Source: Larkinella rosea (lineage in GTDB: Bacteria; Bacteroidota; Bacteroidia; Cytophagales; Spirosomataceae). Taken from it: DNA of 64,000 bases. Position 1 is the first letter of the stretch, and each line of letters opens with the position of its first letter. A program made the translations under genes and the position numbers. The notes beneath the pieces are model-generated. The model was not told the origin of the DNA and did not search any database. It saw nothing but the letters and a program-made list of their open reading frames with translations. Positions 1-9,747 of the stretch are shown one piece after another. The stretch covers positions 1,116,001 through 1,180,000 of the forward strand of contig NZ_RQJO01000008.1 in NCBI RefSeq assembly GCF_003858635.1, read 5' to 3'.

Positions 1-803
1 AGGTAAGCCAGGTAGTCGAGGTTCCCGCGACCGGGCATGGTTTCGGCAAAATGAACGTCTTTGCCGTGGACATCTTTGGCGTGAACCGCCACAATCCAGC
101 GACCGAGTTTGCGGAACGTCTCGTTGATGAGTTCCGTATTTTTGTAAAACCGCTCGGGCGTATTGATGATGTTGGCCATGTCGATGTGCGCCCCAAACGC
201 CGGGCGGTCGATGGCCTTGATGAATTTCAGGTACGAATCCGGGCCGTCGGGCAAACTCCAGCCCATCATTTCCAGCGCAAATTTGGCTTTTTTCGGTTTT
301 ACGGCATCGATCACCTTCCGGCAGTTTTCCACCGTTGCGTCGAAATATTCCTTCGAAAAATTACGGGCATCCGGGCCGTCCCACTGGTTGGGATTGTAGG
401 AACCGGCAATATTGACGCAGGTCAGCGCCCCGATTTCGTCCGCCAACGCCAGCCGTTCGGTGACGTAGGTCCGGTTTTTCTGCCGTTTTTCGGCATCCTG
501 ATCCAGCATGTTTACCCAGGCGCCGACCTCGGCAATCAGCACATTCTGCTTCGAAAATGCGTCTCGGATGGCCCTGATTTTATCCGTTTCCGAGTTTTTA
601 ACCGCCGGAACGTAGGCCGAGCTGTAGTTCAACCGCCGGTGTTCGCGGGCCAGTTCTTCGGGATCGTCGCTTTTCAGAAAGATCGGACCGCCCAGCCGCA
701 GCGGTTTTGGAGCGGTTTTTAAAACCGGAACCGGGTTGATGGTCAGACTACCCGCCAGCAGGGTAGCGGATTGCAGAAAGGTGCGACGGGAAAAGGGCTT
801 CAT
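1..803 (-). CDS. Exported sugar phosphate isomerase/epimerase-like protein (3' part outside window)
   Basis: Reading the minus strand from an ATG at 801-803 gives an open frame that runs off the left edge, about 267 residues. Residues 5-11 carry a twin-arginine motif (S-R-R-T-F-L-Q) followed by a hydrophobic stretch, so export by the Tat pathway is likely. The rest resembles AP-endonuclease-2-like TIM barrels of the xylose isomerase type: ALEMMGWS, a GAHIDMANI segment and HAKDVHG are the kind of acidic/His metal-binding strand ends seen in that family. Known family members isomerise, epimerise or cleave sugars and inositols; the substrate here is unknown. The gene is divergent from the caspase-like gene that follows. 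Family confidence is good, exact function low. Confidence 0.8.
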   Translation of the reverse strand, partial: MKPFSRRTFLQSATLLAGSLTINPVPVLKTAPKPLRLGGPIFLKSDDPEELAREHRRLNYSSAYVPAVKNSETDKIRAIRDAFSKQNVLIAEVGAWVNMLDQDAEKRQKNRTYVTERLALADEIGALTCVNIAGSYNPNQWDGPDARNFSKEYFDATVENCRKVIDAVKPKKAKFALEMMGWSLPDGPDSYLKFIKAIDRPAFGAHIDMANIINTPERFYKNTELINETFRKLGRWIVAVHAKDVHGKDVHFAETMPGRGNLDYLAY

Positions 804-1023
804 GCGGTTTTTGGGGTAAAGATAGTACGAATGCAATAAATGTGATTTTGTAACCATTTTTACCATTTTATTCAGTTTGAGTGATAACTTATTGCCCGAT
901 TCGGACATCCTTACTGGAAGGTTTGTGGTAGGTTACCGCCTTGATCGGTTTCTTTTCTTCAAGCGCAAAAATGTAAACCGTTCGGCAGAGAGACGGCCGA
1001 CTTTCGTCACGAATTTGAAGCGA

Positions 1024-3111
1024 ATGGAATTTATGTCGAAAATGAATGAGAAAATAGGTGCGATTCTGGTATTGCTTTTCATCGGTTGGTTGGGATGCAT
1101 CGTGTCTGCGAAAGCACAGAAAAATGATCCCAAGAAGTATAAGGATTTGATGGATCGGGGCGTGGCGGCTTTTCAGAAGAAAGACTATCCGAGTGCCATC
1201 CGGTTAATGACGGAAGCGGGTGAAATCATCCCGACCGACACCATTGCCCCGCTTTATACCGGAATTGCGGCTCAGCAGATCAATGATCAGGCCGGTGCAA
1301 TAGAACAATTTGAAAAATACATGGCGCGCGGAGGACGGGACGCTGCGGTTTACTACAGCGTGTCTGCTTATTATAGGGGAAACAAGGAGTTTGAGCAGGC
1401 GCTCTCGGTTCTTGATCGAGCAATTGCCATTCACCCGACTAGTATTGATCTCGCCAATGAACGCATTAATATTCTGTTAGCTGCGGATCGGATGGACGAA
1501 GCCATTAGCGGTTTAAAGCGCGCGGTTGAGCGAAATCCGAACGATGCCCGAAGCCTCCTTAACCTTTCCATCATCTACACGAACATTTCCGCTAAAACGG
1601 ACGAAGAAGTCAGTAGACTGGAGATTGAAACCAAAAAAGAAAGCGATCTGGGAAAACAACTGGCGGATACCAAAAAAACGCTGGACGTATACCTGACCGA
1701 GCAGATGCGGTTAACGGCGCGTCTTAAAAAAGAGCCTAAAAATGGGGAGGTCAAACAACAGCTAACTTCCGTCATGCAACGTATTGCCGATCAGAAAACC
1801 GCCATTGCCCAACTGGAAGCGAATGATCAGTCGGCCCTGCATGCGTCAGCCGCGCGGGAATATGGCCAACGGCTGGCGGAGGTCCGGCAGAAATATGCCA
1901 TCGAAAAAAAATGGGAAAAGTATTACCTGGACCGCTCGCTCGCGCTCGATCCCACTAGCTACGATGCCAACTACAACATGGGCGTGCTGTATTTTAATCG
2001 GGCCGTTAAGCTTAAAAAGGTAGTCGACGGCATGAATATGACGGAATATGCCAAGGAGGGCAAGAGGGTGGAAGGACAGGTATGTGGGATCTTCAGAAAG
2101 GCGTTGCCATATTTTGAACGAGCCAAACAGATCAAAAGCACCGAAGCGGACGTGATTGATAATTTAGCCAATCTAACTAACGTTCTGAAGCAGTTTCAGG
2201 AAAAAAACGTGGTCTGCGTCGTTCCCGCCGACGATGAACCGTCGTCAATGCCAGCCGCCAATCCGGTTGTGCAGCGACCGGCTGAATCGAAACCAACGAG
2301 TACGGTGGGCACAAAACCGGTTCAGACTAACCAAACAGCCACCGCTGCGGTTTCGCGACCGGCCGAATCAAAACCGACGGTGCCAGCGGAGCCGCCGGTC
2401 AGTCCGCCCGTGGTGATGGCTTTTCCCCGACGCTTCGCACTGGTGGTTGGCAATTCTGCTTACCAGAATGGGTCGTCGCTGGAAGGAATGCCCGTCAACG
2501 ATGCCACCGATATGGCCGACCGGCTACGGGCCCTGGGTTTCCTGGTGACGCTGGTGACGAATTCGTCCAAGTCTGTGCTCGAAACGAGCATTGGTGATTT
2601 TAATCAGCAGCTTAAAAACGCGGATGTCGCGCTGTTTTTCTACGCCGGACACGGCATCGAATTTGATAATCATAACTACCTGATTCCGGTGGACGCCAAG
2701 TTGACCGATCCGGAAGATGTGGATCTTCAGGGCGTGGATGTGCAGAAGCTCATCGACCGGATGCGCCGGAATACGCGGGCGGCCTTTAACGTGATTATCA
2801 TGGATGCCTGCCGCGATAACCCATTCAAAACCTTTAATCGGGGCGGTTCAAGGGGATTTAAACCCGTTGGCGATCTCTCCGGCGAAGGCAATATGTACCT
2901 GGCGCTGGCAACCGGCTGGGGCAATGTTGCCGAAAATGGTTCCGGGCGGAACGGCGTCTATACGCGGTCGTTGCTGAATCACCTGCGGTCGGGCGAAGTC
3001 CTCGATGATGTTTTGCTGCGCACGCAGATTGAGGTAAAACGGCAAACCAAAAACCGGCAAAACCCGCAGGTCGTTACCGAAATGGCGCAGGAAATCAAAT
3101 TGAAATTCTGA
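1024..3111 (+). CDS. TPR-repeat protein with C-terminal caspase-like (peptidase C14) domain
   Basis: About 695 residues. The frame opens further upstream (877), but the start is placed at 1024 because a signal peptide (hydrophobic run ending in A-K-A-Q) follows; ATGs at 1033 or 1042 are equally possible. Residues about 40-200 form TPR-like helical repeats, about 200-270 look coiled coil, about 430-490 is a Pro/Thr/Ala-rich linker with a repeated R-P-A-E-S-K-P motif, and about 495-695 is a caspase-like domain. The catalytic His is in YAGHG (residue 543) and the Cys in DACRDNPF (residue 596), so the dyad is intact. Bacterial C14 proteins of this sort are usually called caspase family proteins; their substrates are mostly unknown. 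The signal peptide places the protease outside the cytoplasm. It converges on recG with a 13 bp gap. Confidence 0.85.
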   Translation: MEFMSKMNEKIGAILVLLFIGWLGCIVSAKAQKNDPKKYKDLMDRGVAAFQKKDYPSAIRLMTEAGEIIPTDTIAPLYTGIAAQQINDQAGAIEQFEKYMARGGRDAAVYYSVSAYYRGNKEFEQALSVLDRAIAIHPTSIDLANERINILLAADRMDEAISGLKRAVERNPNDARSLLNLSIIYTNISAKTDEEVSRLEIETKKESDLGKQLADTKKTLDVYLTEQMRLTARLKKEPKNGEVKQQLTSVMQRIADQKTAIAQLEANDQSALHASAAREYGQRLAEVRQKYAIEKKWEKYYLDRSLALDPTSYDANYNMGVLYFNRAVKLKKVVDGMNMTEYAKEGKRVEGQVCGIFRKALPYFERAKQIKSTEADVIDNLANLTNVLKQFQEKNVVCVVPADDEPSSMPAANPVVQRPAESKPTSTVGTKPVQTNQTATAAVSRPAESKPTVPAEPPVSPPVVMAFPRRFALVVGNSAYQNGSSLEGMPVNDATDMADRLRALGFLVTLVTNSSKSVLETSIGDFNQQLKNADVALFFYAGHGIEFDNHNYLIPVDAKLTDPEDVDLQGVDVQKLIDRMRRNTRAAFNVIIMDACRDNPFKTFNRGGSRGFKPVGDLSGEGNMYLALATGWGNVAENGSGRNGVYTRSLLNHLRSGEVLDDVLLRTQIEVKRQTKNRQNPQVVTEMAQEIKLKF

Positions 3112-3124
3112 GAAAAACGGGATA

Positions 3125-5227
3125 CTAACTAATTCGGCTCCAGTTCGTTTCGCCTTCGCGCTGCATTTCCACCTGGTTCCGAACCGGCGCATGTTGGGGT
3201 AAGACCAGTCCCGGATCTTCTTCCAGAATTCGCTGCGCCGATTCCCGGGCGGCCACCAGAATGGCACCGTCTTTGGCGAGATCGGCCAGAATGAGGTCGG
3301 CAATACCGCTCTGCTGCGTGCCGGAGAGGTCGCCGGGGCCGCGGAGTTGCAGATCGACGTCGGCAATTTCAAAACCGTTGTTGGTTTTGACCAGCGTTTC
3401 GATGCGGGTGCGGGTTTCTTTGGAGAGCTTGTAATCCGTCATCAGAATGCAGTACGATTGCTCGGCACCCCGCCCAACGCGTCCCCGCAACTGATGCAGC
3501 TGCGCCAGCCCAAACCGCTCGGCGCTTTCGACCACCATCACGCTGGCATTGGGCACGTTGACACCCACTTCGATGACCGTTGTGGCCACCATGATTTTGG
3601 TTTCGCCCTTCACAAACCGCTCCATCTCAAAATCCTTGTCGTAGCCGGTCATGCGTCCGTGCAGAACGCCGATGGGGTGGTTCGGGAACGCGCGCGTAAT
3701 GCTTTCGTGACCGTCCATCAAGTCCTTGAAATCCAGCTTTTCCGACTCTTCGATCAACGGATACACGACGTAAACCTGCCGCCCCTGCTCGATCTGCTGC
3801 CGCATAAACCCAAACACCTCCAGCCGGTGGGTATCGTAGCGGTGAACGGTTTTGATCGGTTTTCGCCCGGCCGGAAGTTCGTCGATGACCGACAAATCGA
3901 GGTTGCCGTAAAGCGTCATGGCCAGCGTCCGCGGAATGGGCGTGGCCGTCATCACCATCATGTGCGGGTAAATGTCTTGATTTTTGTTCCAGAGCCGCGC
4001 ACGCTGCGCCACCCCGAACCGGTGCTGCTCGTCGATAATGCACAACCCCAGGTTCTTGAACTGGACCGAATCTTCCAGCAGCGCGTGGGTTCCGACGATG
4101 ATGTGCATCAAACCCGTCTGCAGTTGGTCGTGGATAATCCGGCGGCCTTTGGTGCGGGTCGAGCCCGTCAGCCGACCGATGGTCAGGCCCAGTTGGTCGG
4201 CAAAAACTTTGAGACCGTAATAATGCTGGTCGGCCAGAATTTCGGTCGGTGCCATGATGCAGGCCTGCGCACCGTTGTCGATCGCCATCAGCATCGCGAT
4301 GAAAGCCACAATGGTTTTGCCGCTGCCGACGTCGCCCTGCAAGAGCCGGTTCATCTGCTTGCCGCTGGTCAGATCGCCGTGAATTTCGCGCAGCACCCGT
4401 TTCTGGGCGCCCGTTAGGTCAAAGGGCATGAACTCCTTGTAAAACCGGGTTAGCAGGCTCATGCTGCGGAACACCTGCCCGGGGTATTCCGTTTTGTGAA
4501 TGAGCTTGTTCTTGATCAGTCGTAACTGGTTGTAAAACAGCTCTTCAAATTTCAGTCGTCGTTCGGCCTGTTTTAACCACGCCTGGCTTTTGGGCAAATG
4601 GATATTCTCAATCGCGTCGGCTTTCGAGATCAGCCGGTATTGTTCCAGCAGCGAATTTGGCAGCGTTTCGTGAATATGCGGATAAGCCATTTCGAGCAAC
4701 TGCTGCATCATGCGTGCAATCAGTTTGCTGTCGATCCGCATCCGGCGCAGCTTTTCGGTCAGGTTATAGATGGGCTGAAACGTATTCCCGTGTTCGTTTT
4801 CGGCGGTTAACGGGTCCAGTTCCGGGTGTGTAATGCTGAAGTTGTTGCCAAACGCGACGGGTTTGCCGTAAGCGATGTATTCGGCACCGGGGCGCAGGAA
4901 CTTTTCGAAATGCGTGATGCCCTGAAAGAAAACCAGATCCATCGAGCCGGTATGATCCGTAAAAACCGCAATCAGGCGTTTTTTCGGGCCTTCGCCCACT
5001 ACTGCCCAATCGCGGACGCGGCCAATAATCTGAGCCGCCGGGAGGGCTTCCGACAACTCGGCAATGGTGTAAAACCGGGTGCGGTCTTCGTGCCGGAATG
5101 GGTAATACTGAATCAGATCCCGGTACGTGAAAATGTTGAGCTCCGTGTTCAGGATCGACGCCCGCTGGGGCCCCACCCCCTTCAAATATTCAATTTTTGT
5201 ATCGAAAAACGTTACGCGCTCAGTCAT
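3125..5227 (-). CDS. recG: ATP-dependent DNA helicase RecG
   Basis: 700 residues, close to the usual RecG length. RecG remodels stalled replication forks and branch-migrates recombination intermediates in the cytoplasm. An N-terminal wedge/OB region (about 1-270) precedes the helicase core: Walker A GDVGSGKT with Lys304, Walker B DEQH at 399-402, motif III MTATPIPRTLAM, and the C-terminal GRVGRG motif VI. The open frame extends to 5287, but the start at 5225-5227 is preferred because homology-like sequence (TFFDTKIEYLKGVGP) begins there. The upstream region 5228-5463 is shared with the divergent secreted-protein gene. Function is confident. Confidence 0.96.
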   Translation of the reverse strand: MTERVTFFDTKIEYLKGVGPQRASILNTELNIFTYRDLIQYYPFRHEDRTRFYTIAELSEALPAAQIIGRVRDWAVVGEGPKKRLIAVFTDHTGSMDLVFFQGITHFEKFLRPGAEYIAYGKPVAFGNNFSITHPELDPLTAENEHGNTFQPIYNLTEKLRRMRIDSKLIARMMQQLLEMAYPHIHETLPNSLLEQYRLISKADAIENIHLPKSQAWLKQAERRLKFEELFYNQLRLIKNKLIHKTEYPGQVFRSMSLLTRFYKEFMPFDLTGAQKRVLREIHGDLTSGKQMNRLLQGDVGSGKTIVAFIAMLMAIDNGAQACIMAPTEILADQHYYGLKVFADQLGLTIGRLTGSTRTKGRRIIHDQLQTGLMHIIVGTHALLEDSVQFKNLGLCIIDEQHRFGVAQRARLWNKNQDIYPHMMVMTATPIPRTLAMTLYGNLDLSVIDELPAGRKPIKTVHRYDTHRLEVFGFMRQQIEQGRQVYVVYPLIEESEKLDFKDLMDGHESITRAFPNHPIGVLHGRMTGYDKDFEMERFVKGETKIMVATTVIEVGVNVPNASVMVVESAERFGLAQLHQLRGRVGRGAEQSYCILMTDYKLSKETRTRIETLVKTNNGFEIADVDLQLRGPGDLSGTQQSGIADLILADLAKDGAILVAARESAQRILEEDPGLVLPQHAPVRNQVEMQREGETNWSRIS

Positions 5228-5463
5228 ACCCTCCGTTTGTGGAACAACCCCGCAAGGGCGGATTGGGTTCGGATGCCCGGCCCTCATGGTTAATCAAAGC
5301 TACAAATTTTCGTAAAAGATACTGTTTTTCGGTGTAGTTGTTACTGCGGGAGGTTTGAAATCCGGACGATATGACCCAAAAACAAAAAAATGTTGAACTA
5401 TTCTTGTAATTTGCCCCTTAATGGCTTGCTTTTTGTGAGAATATACCGGGATAGCATGTGGTT

Positions 5464-7863
5464 ATGGCTCAACGGAATACCTTTCTTTTATTACTCCTGT
5501 TCCTCGGCACAAGTTGTTGGGTATCAGCTTCTCACATTGTCGGTGGGAATATTCGACTTACTGCAAAAGCGACATCCAATCAATACGTGTTGTCACTGGA
5601 TTTGTTCATTGATGAACAAAACAGCAGCGCGGGCGACATCAAACCGACCGTCAAACTAGCGGTTTATCGCCGGAAAGACAATCTGAAAATGGGCGAGTTT
5701 GAATTGCCCTTGCTCGAGCAGAAGGCGTTAGCGGTTTCCAATCAGGCCTGTGCGCAACTCCGGCCGCTGAAACTTCGTGAGGTTACATACAGCAAGGAAA
5801 TTGAACTGGATCCGGCGCGTTTCGACGATCCGGGTGGCTATTACGTCGTCCACGGCGTGTGTTGCCGCAGTGGGTCTATCGACAATATCAGCCAGGCCGA
5901 CGAGTCGGGCATGGTTTTTCACCTGGAGTTTCCGTCGCCCAAAACGATGCTCAACTCGTCACCGGCTTTTTCGGTTCCGACGGGCGAATACGCCTGCAAA
6001 GGGCAACCTTTTACGTTCAGTTTCAAGGCCACGGACGCCGACGGCGATCAGCTAACCTATGCCATTGTGACGCCGTTTAAAGGATTTACCAATCAGGGCA
6101 TTGCCTTTGATAACCAGCCCAGTTCCGCTTATCCGATGATAACCTGGAAGCCGGGTTTCAGCGCAACCAATTCGGTTCCGGGCGCTCCCGCTCTGAAAGT
6201 GGATGGCGAAACCGGACAATTGACCGTCACGGCCAGCCAGGTGGGCTTGTTTGCTTTTGCGGTTATTTGCGAAGAGTTTCGGAACGGCAAATGGATTGGT
6301 TCCGTCCGTCGCGATTTTCAGCTGGCCGTTGTCGATTGCCCAACCAATACGCCCCCTCCGCCGGTGATTACGCTGGCGAAAGCGCCCGAAAGCGCCCGAA
6401 TCACTAAAACCGCCACTGGCATCATTACCAGCGTTTCCATTTGTCAGGGACAGGATGTGACCCTCAGAACCGATGCGTCCGATCAGTGGTCGTTTCAGTG
6501 GCAGCGCGATGGGCAGAATCTCGAAGGGGATACCACCGCGATTCTGATCACTAAAGAATCCGGAAATTATACCGTCGTTAAAAAATTCAGGAACACCTGC
6601 GGGAAACCCAGCCCGGCGCAAACCAGCATCAAGGTCGATGTAATGGAGGCCGAAAAACTGAAGCTGACGGCCAACGGTCCCACCACGTTCTGCGACGGGA
6701 AATCCGTTATTCTCAAAGCACCTGAGGGCAATTATACGTATGCCTGGTTGAAAGACGGCCGGTTGCTGACCGGCTCGAAAGATGCCGCTTTTCAGCCACA
6801 CGAAACCGGTGAATACAAAGTACAGATTGGCAGTACTGCGACCGGCTGCACCGTAACCGATAGCATCCTGGTTCGGGTAAATCCCAAACCGCTGGCCTCG
6901 ATTCTGCCGCCTTCGACTAAAGTGGCCTGTGCGGGCGATACGATTCGACTAGTTGCCGTGGCTAACCCCTTGTATACGTACCAATGGCTGAATACGGGAA
7001 CGGTGCTCAATCAGGAAGTGAAATCAACGCTGGCGGTGACCCAAACCGGTCATTTTGTGGTGACGGTTACGGATACCAATCAGTGTCAATCCTCTTCGGA
7101 CGAGGTTTTGCTTCAGTTCAATGCGGCACCGCCCGCTGCGATAATGCCTTTCCCGGCGGTTTGCGAAAATGCCACGGTGCCATTGGTGCTAACTGCCGAA
7201 CCCGGTGGAGGAACCTTTACCGGGGTAGGCCGGGCCGCCGGCGCGGTGACAGGTTCGGAATTCGATCCAACCAAAACCGGTCCCGGGGTCTATGAGATTA
7301 CGTACACGCTGAATCAGGTCGGAAATACGTGTCCGGGCCGGGCGCGCCAGACGGTTGTCGTTTTACCCGCTCCGTCCATTACGGTTTCGGATGTAACGGT
7401 CCGGCGGGGCAGCGAGGTGCAGCTGAATAAAAATAGTGTCGATTCACTCAGTTATTACTGGACACCATCCGTTGGGTTGAGCAGTCCGGTGATCGCGCAA
7501 CCGTTTGCCAGCGTCGATACCACCACAACCTACCAGGTGCGGGCGACTTCACCCCAGGGCTGTCAATTCACTACTAAACTGACGGTGTCGGTGATCACAG
7601 TCCTGTTTGTTCCGGATGCTTTTACCCCCAATAACGACGGCGTGAACGATAGTTGGGAAATCCGGGGTATTGCCGATTTTCCGAATTGCCGGGTCGAGGT
7701 GTATAATCGCTGGGGAAATCCGGTGTTTGTTTCGCAGGGCTACCAGCAGCCCTGGGATGGGCGAAGTGAAGGCCAGGACCTGCCGCCGGCCATTTATCAG
7801 TACGTGATTAAACCCGGCGGCTCGCAACCCCATCGGCGCGGCACTTTGCTGCTCACCCGGTAA
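5464..7863 (+). CDS. Secreted Ig/PKD-like repeat protein with type IX secretion (gliding-motility) C-terminal domain
   Basis: 799 residues. A GTG at 5458 lies in frame, but ATG 5464 directly precedes a clean signal peptide (R-N-T-F then a Leu-rich core, cleavage near S-A-S-H). The body has several beta-sandwich repeats of Ig/PKD style, for example segments with WLKDGRLLTGS and YQWLNTGTVL, each followed by G-x-Y-x-V strands. The last 90 residues (VPDAFTPNNDGVNDSWEI through YNRWGNPVF and PWDGR) match the CHU_C / gliding_CTERM signature, the type B sorting signal recognised by the Bacteroidetes type IX secretion system. The protein should be exported across the outer membrane and either attached or released; a role in adhesion or motility is inference. 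Confidence 0.9.
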   Translation: MAQRNTFLLLLLFLGTSCWVSASHIVGGNIRLTAKATSNQYVLSLDLFIDEQNSSAGDIKPTVKLAVYRRKDNLKMGEFELPLLEQKALAVSNQACAQLRPLKLREVTYSKEIELDPARFDDPGGYYVVHGVCCRSGSIDNISQADESGMVFHLEFPSPKTMLNSSPAFSVPTGEYACKGQPFTFSFKATDADGDQLTYAIVTPFKGFTNQGIAFDNQPSSAYPMITWKPGFSATNSVPGAPALKVDGETGQLTVTASQVGLFAFAVICEEFRNGKWIGSVRRDFQLAVVDCPTNTPPPPVITLAKAPESARITKTATGIITSVSICQGQDVTLRTDASDQWSFQWQRDGQNLEGDTTAILITKESGNYTVVKKFRNTCGKPSPAQTSIKVDVMEAEKLKLTANGPTTFCDGKSVILKAPEGNYTYAWLKDGRLLTGSKDAAFQPHETGEYKVQIGSTATGCTVTDSILVRVNPKPLASILPPSTKVACAGDTIRLVAVANPLYTYQWLNTGTVLNQEVKSTLAVTQTGHFVVTVTDTNQCQSSSDEVLLQFNAAPPAAIMPFPAVCENATVPLVLTAEPGGGTFTGVGRAAGAVTGSEFDPTKTGPGVYEITYTLNQVGNTCPGRARQTVVVLPAPSITVSDVTVRRGSEVQLNKNSVDSLSYYWTPSVGLSSPVIAQPFASVDTTTTYQVRATSPQGCQFTTKLTVSVITVLFVPDAFTPNNDGVNDSWEIRGIADFPNCRVEVYNRWGNPVFVSQGYQQPWDGRSEGQDLPPAIYQYVIKPGGSQPHRRGTLLLTR

Positions 7864-8064
7864 AAAAGCCTTTCTTTAGCCAAATCACCCTGATTTTGCT
7901 CCATTTGACCGAACCAAAGCCAGCAGGTTTCGGGGCTCTTTCAACTCCTAGTTAAAAAATTTTGTTTACTTTTTCTTAAACAAATTTAAAATTTGATTGA
8001 ATGGGCTGGTGCATTGCTTCCCAATAGCGACTTTTGAGGCTTCTTGTGAACAAAACCGTATCGC

Positions 8065-8535
8065 ATGGAAGCACAGTCTACTAATTCTGAAAATAAGCCA
8101 ATTGTGTTGTTGGTCGATGATGACGAAGAAGATCGAATGTTGATGCGAATGGCGCTGAATTCCATGGAAATGGCCGCGCCCGTCCGGGAGTTTGACAGTG
8201 GCGAAAAATTACTGCGTTTTCTGCAACAGGAAACGACCGGGCACTCAAATAGCGCGGTGAATTCCTGGATCGTTATTCTGGATAAATACATGCCGGGAAT
8301 GAGCGGGTTCGATACGCTGCGGGAAATCAAGGAAAATCCGGATTGGCAGCGCATTCCCGTGGTCTTGTTTGTCAATACCCAGAATGAGGGCGAAATGGAA
8401 TTGTGCATCGACCTGGGTGCGACTGTTTGCATCAGTAAACCCCTTTATTTTGAGGAGATTAAAGAACTGATGCGGCAGGTTTATCAGCACTGGCTCGATT
8501 CGGCTTCCTCGGCGGGCAATTTATCCATCCAGTAA
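8065..8535 (+). CDS. Stand-alone response-regulator receiver protein
   Basis: 156 residues containing one receiver domain and no output domain. The acidic pocket is DDDEED near residues 18-23, the phospho-acceptor is Asp73 in the segment ILDKYMPGMSG, and the conserved Lys is Lys125 in ISKPLYF. The acceptor is thus retained, with K replacing the more usual residue after it. Single-domain receivers of this kind in Bacteroidetes act as phosphorelay shuttles or bind partner proteins. No histidine kinase lies nearby. The 3' end overlaps the convergent OmpA-like gene by 15 bp. Confidence 0.9.
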   Translation: MEAQSTNSENKPIVLLVDDDEEDRMLMRMALNSMEMAAPVREFDSGEKLLRFLQQETTGHSNSAVNSWIVILDKYMPGMSGFDTLREIKENPDWQRIPVVLFVNTQNEGEMELCIDLGATVCISKPLYFEEIKELMRQVYQHWLDSASSAGNLSIQ

Positions 8536-9735
8536 TTTCACTTCGACCCGCCGGTTTTTTCGTTTATTTTCTTCGGTATCGTTGGCCGTAATCGGCTGGG
8601 TCTGGCCGTATCCTTTAAATCGAAGGCGGTTTTCGGAAATACCGTTGGTAATCAGGTAAGAAGTAATCACGCGGGCGCGGTTTTCGGACAGGGCCAGGTT
8701 CAGCCTCGGATCACCCACATTGTCCGTGTGGCCCGAAATCTCGATCCTCAGACCCGGGCGGCTTTTCAGCAAAGCAACCAGCTGATTCAATTGGGTGTAC
8801 GACTCGGGACGCAGCAGATAACTGCTCTGGTCGAAATAAACATTGTTAAGCGTCACTGTTTTTCCCGTCGTCAAGGTCGATAAATCCGTATTGACCGGTG
8901 GTGAAACCGGGGCAGCCACTTTGACTTCCGCCATGGTATTCGGGTCCGTTTTAGACACCGGTTCACTCGCTGTTTTCGGAGCGATTGTGGGTGTCGCCGG
9001 TTTGGTTTCCTGGCCGACCGGAGGGGCATTCGTCGGAGCAGTAGTCGTTGCCGGCAACAGGGTATTCGCGGGCGGAGCAGCAGGTTCTGCAACTGGCGGA
9101 GCTTCGGTCACCACCGGATTTTTAGCTCGTTGCAGGCGAATTGTAATGTCGTGCTGATCTTTCACATCAATCGTATATTCATACGGTAGATAACCATCCA
9201 CTTCCACGGTAAACCGGATTCGCTGCCCGAAGGAGGCCAGAAACGTAAACCGGCCTTCGCGCGGTGGCCCGGTCATGATCACCCGTTTTCCATCAAATTC
9301 CTGAACCTGCACGTTCAATCTCTGCCGAATCAGCTGTTTGGTGTCGTAGTCGGTAACACTAACGTTAACGGGCGATTCGGTCGAGATTTCCCGTTCCATT
9401 TCCAGTACGATGGTTTGCTGGATCTGGCCCTGATCGGCGACCCGGTCGAGACGGAGGGTTTTCTGGGCGGGTCGGTAGCCGCTGTAGTTGGCATCGAGCC
9501 GGTAGACATTTCCGGCGGGCAGGGCCACCGTATACGAACCCGATTGCAGCGTACCGCGTTGCACTTTCCGGGTGTTTTCGTTCGTGATGGTCAATGTAGC
9601 CGGTAACAACCGGCCGTTGCGGTCTTTCGTTTCAATCCGAACGGTATATTCCTCAACCGGACTGGTCTGACCGGTACTGGTCACGGCCCGAAACGCCAGG
9701 ACCAGGAAAAGCAGAATTGCCTTAAACTCCTTCAT
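8521..9735 (-). CDS. OmpA-family outer-membrane/peptidoglycan-associated protein
   Basis: 404 residues with an N-terminal signal peptide (cleavage near S-T-G-Q). Residues about 30-115 resemble a carboxypeptidase-regulatory-like beta-sandwich, followed by a second similar segment and a Pro/Ala/Thr-rich linker at about 205-290. The C-terminal about 110 residues are an OmpA/MotB peptidoglycan-binding domain, with VYFDQSSYLLRPES, SGHTDNVGD, LSENRA and NRRVEVKL all visible. It probably anchors the outer membrane to peptidoglycan. It lies 12 bp downstream of the DUF5723 gene on the same strand, so the two are likely cotranscribed. Confidence 0.92.
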   Translation of the reverse strand: MKEFKAILLFLVLAFRAVTSTGQTSPVEEYTVRIETKDRNGRLLPATLTITNENTRKVQRGTLQSGSYTVALPAGNVYRLDANYSGYRPAQKTLRLDRVADQGQIQQTIVLEMEREISTESPVNVSVTDYDTKQLIRQRLNVQVQEFDGKRVIMTGPPREGRFTFLASFGQRIRFTVEVDGYLPYEYTIDVKDQHDITIRLQRAKNPVVTEAPPVAEPAAPPANTLLPATTTAPTNAPPVGQETKPATPTIAPKTASEPVSKTDPNTMAEVKVAAPVSPPVNTDLSTLTTGKTVTLNNVYFDQSSYLLRPESYTQLNQLVALLKSRPGLRIEISGHTDNVGDPRLNLALSENRARVITSYLITNGISENRLRFKGYGQTQPITANDTEENKRKNRRVEVKLLDG

Positions 9736-9747
9736 CTTGCGCTGTAG

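Noticed and set aside
3347-4417. A long plus-strand frame antisense to recG, and similar long frames opposite susC (20692-21582) and DUF5686 (26705-27889)
   Set aside because: They lie entirely opposite confident genes, have His/Arg/Gln-rich low-quality translations and no domains.
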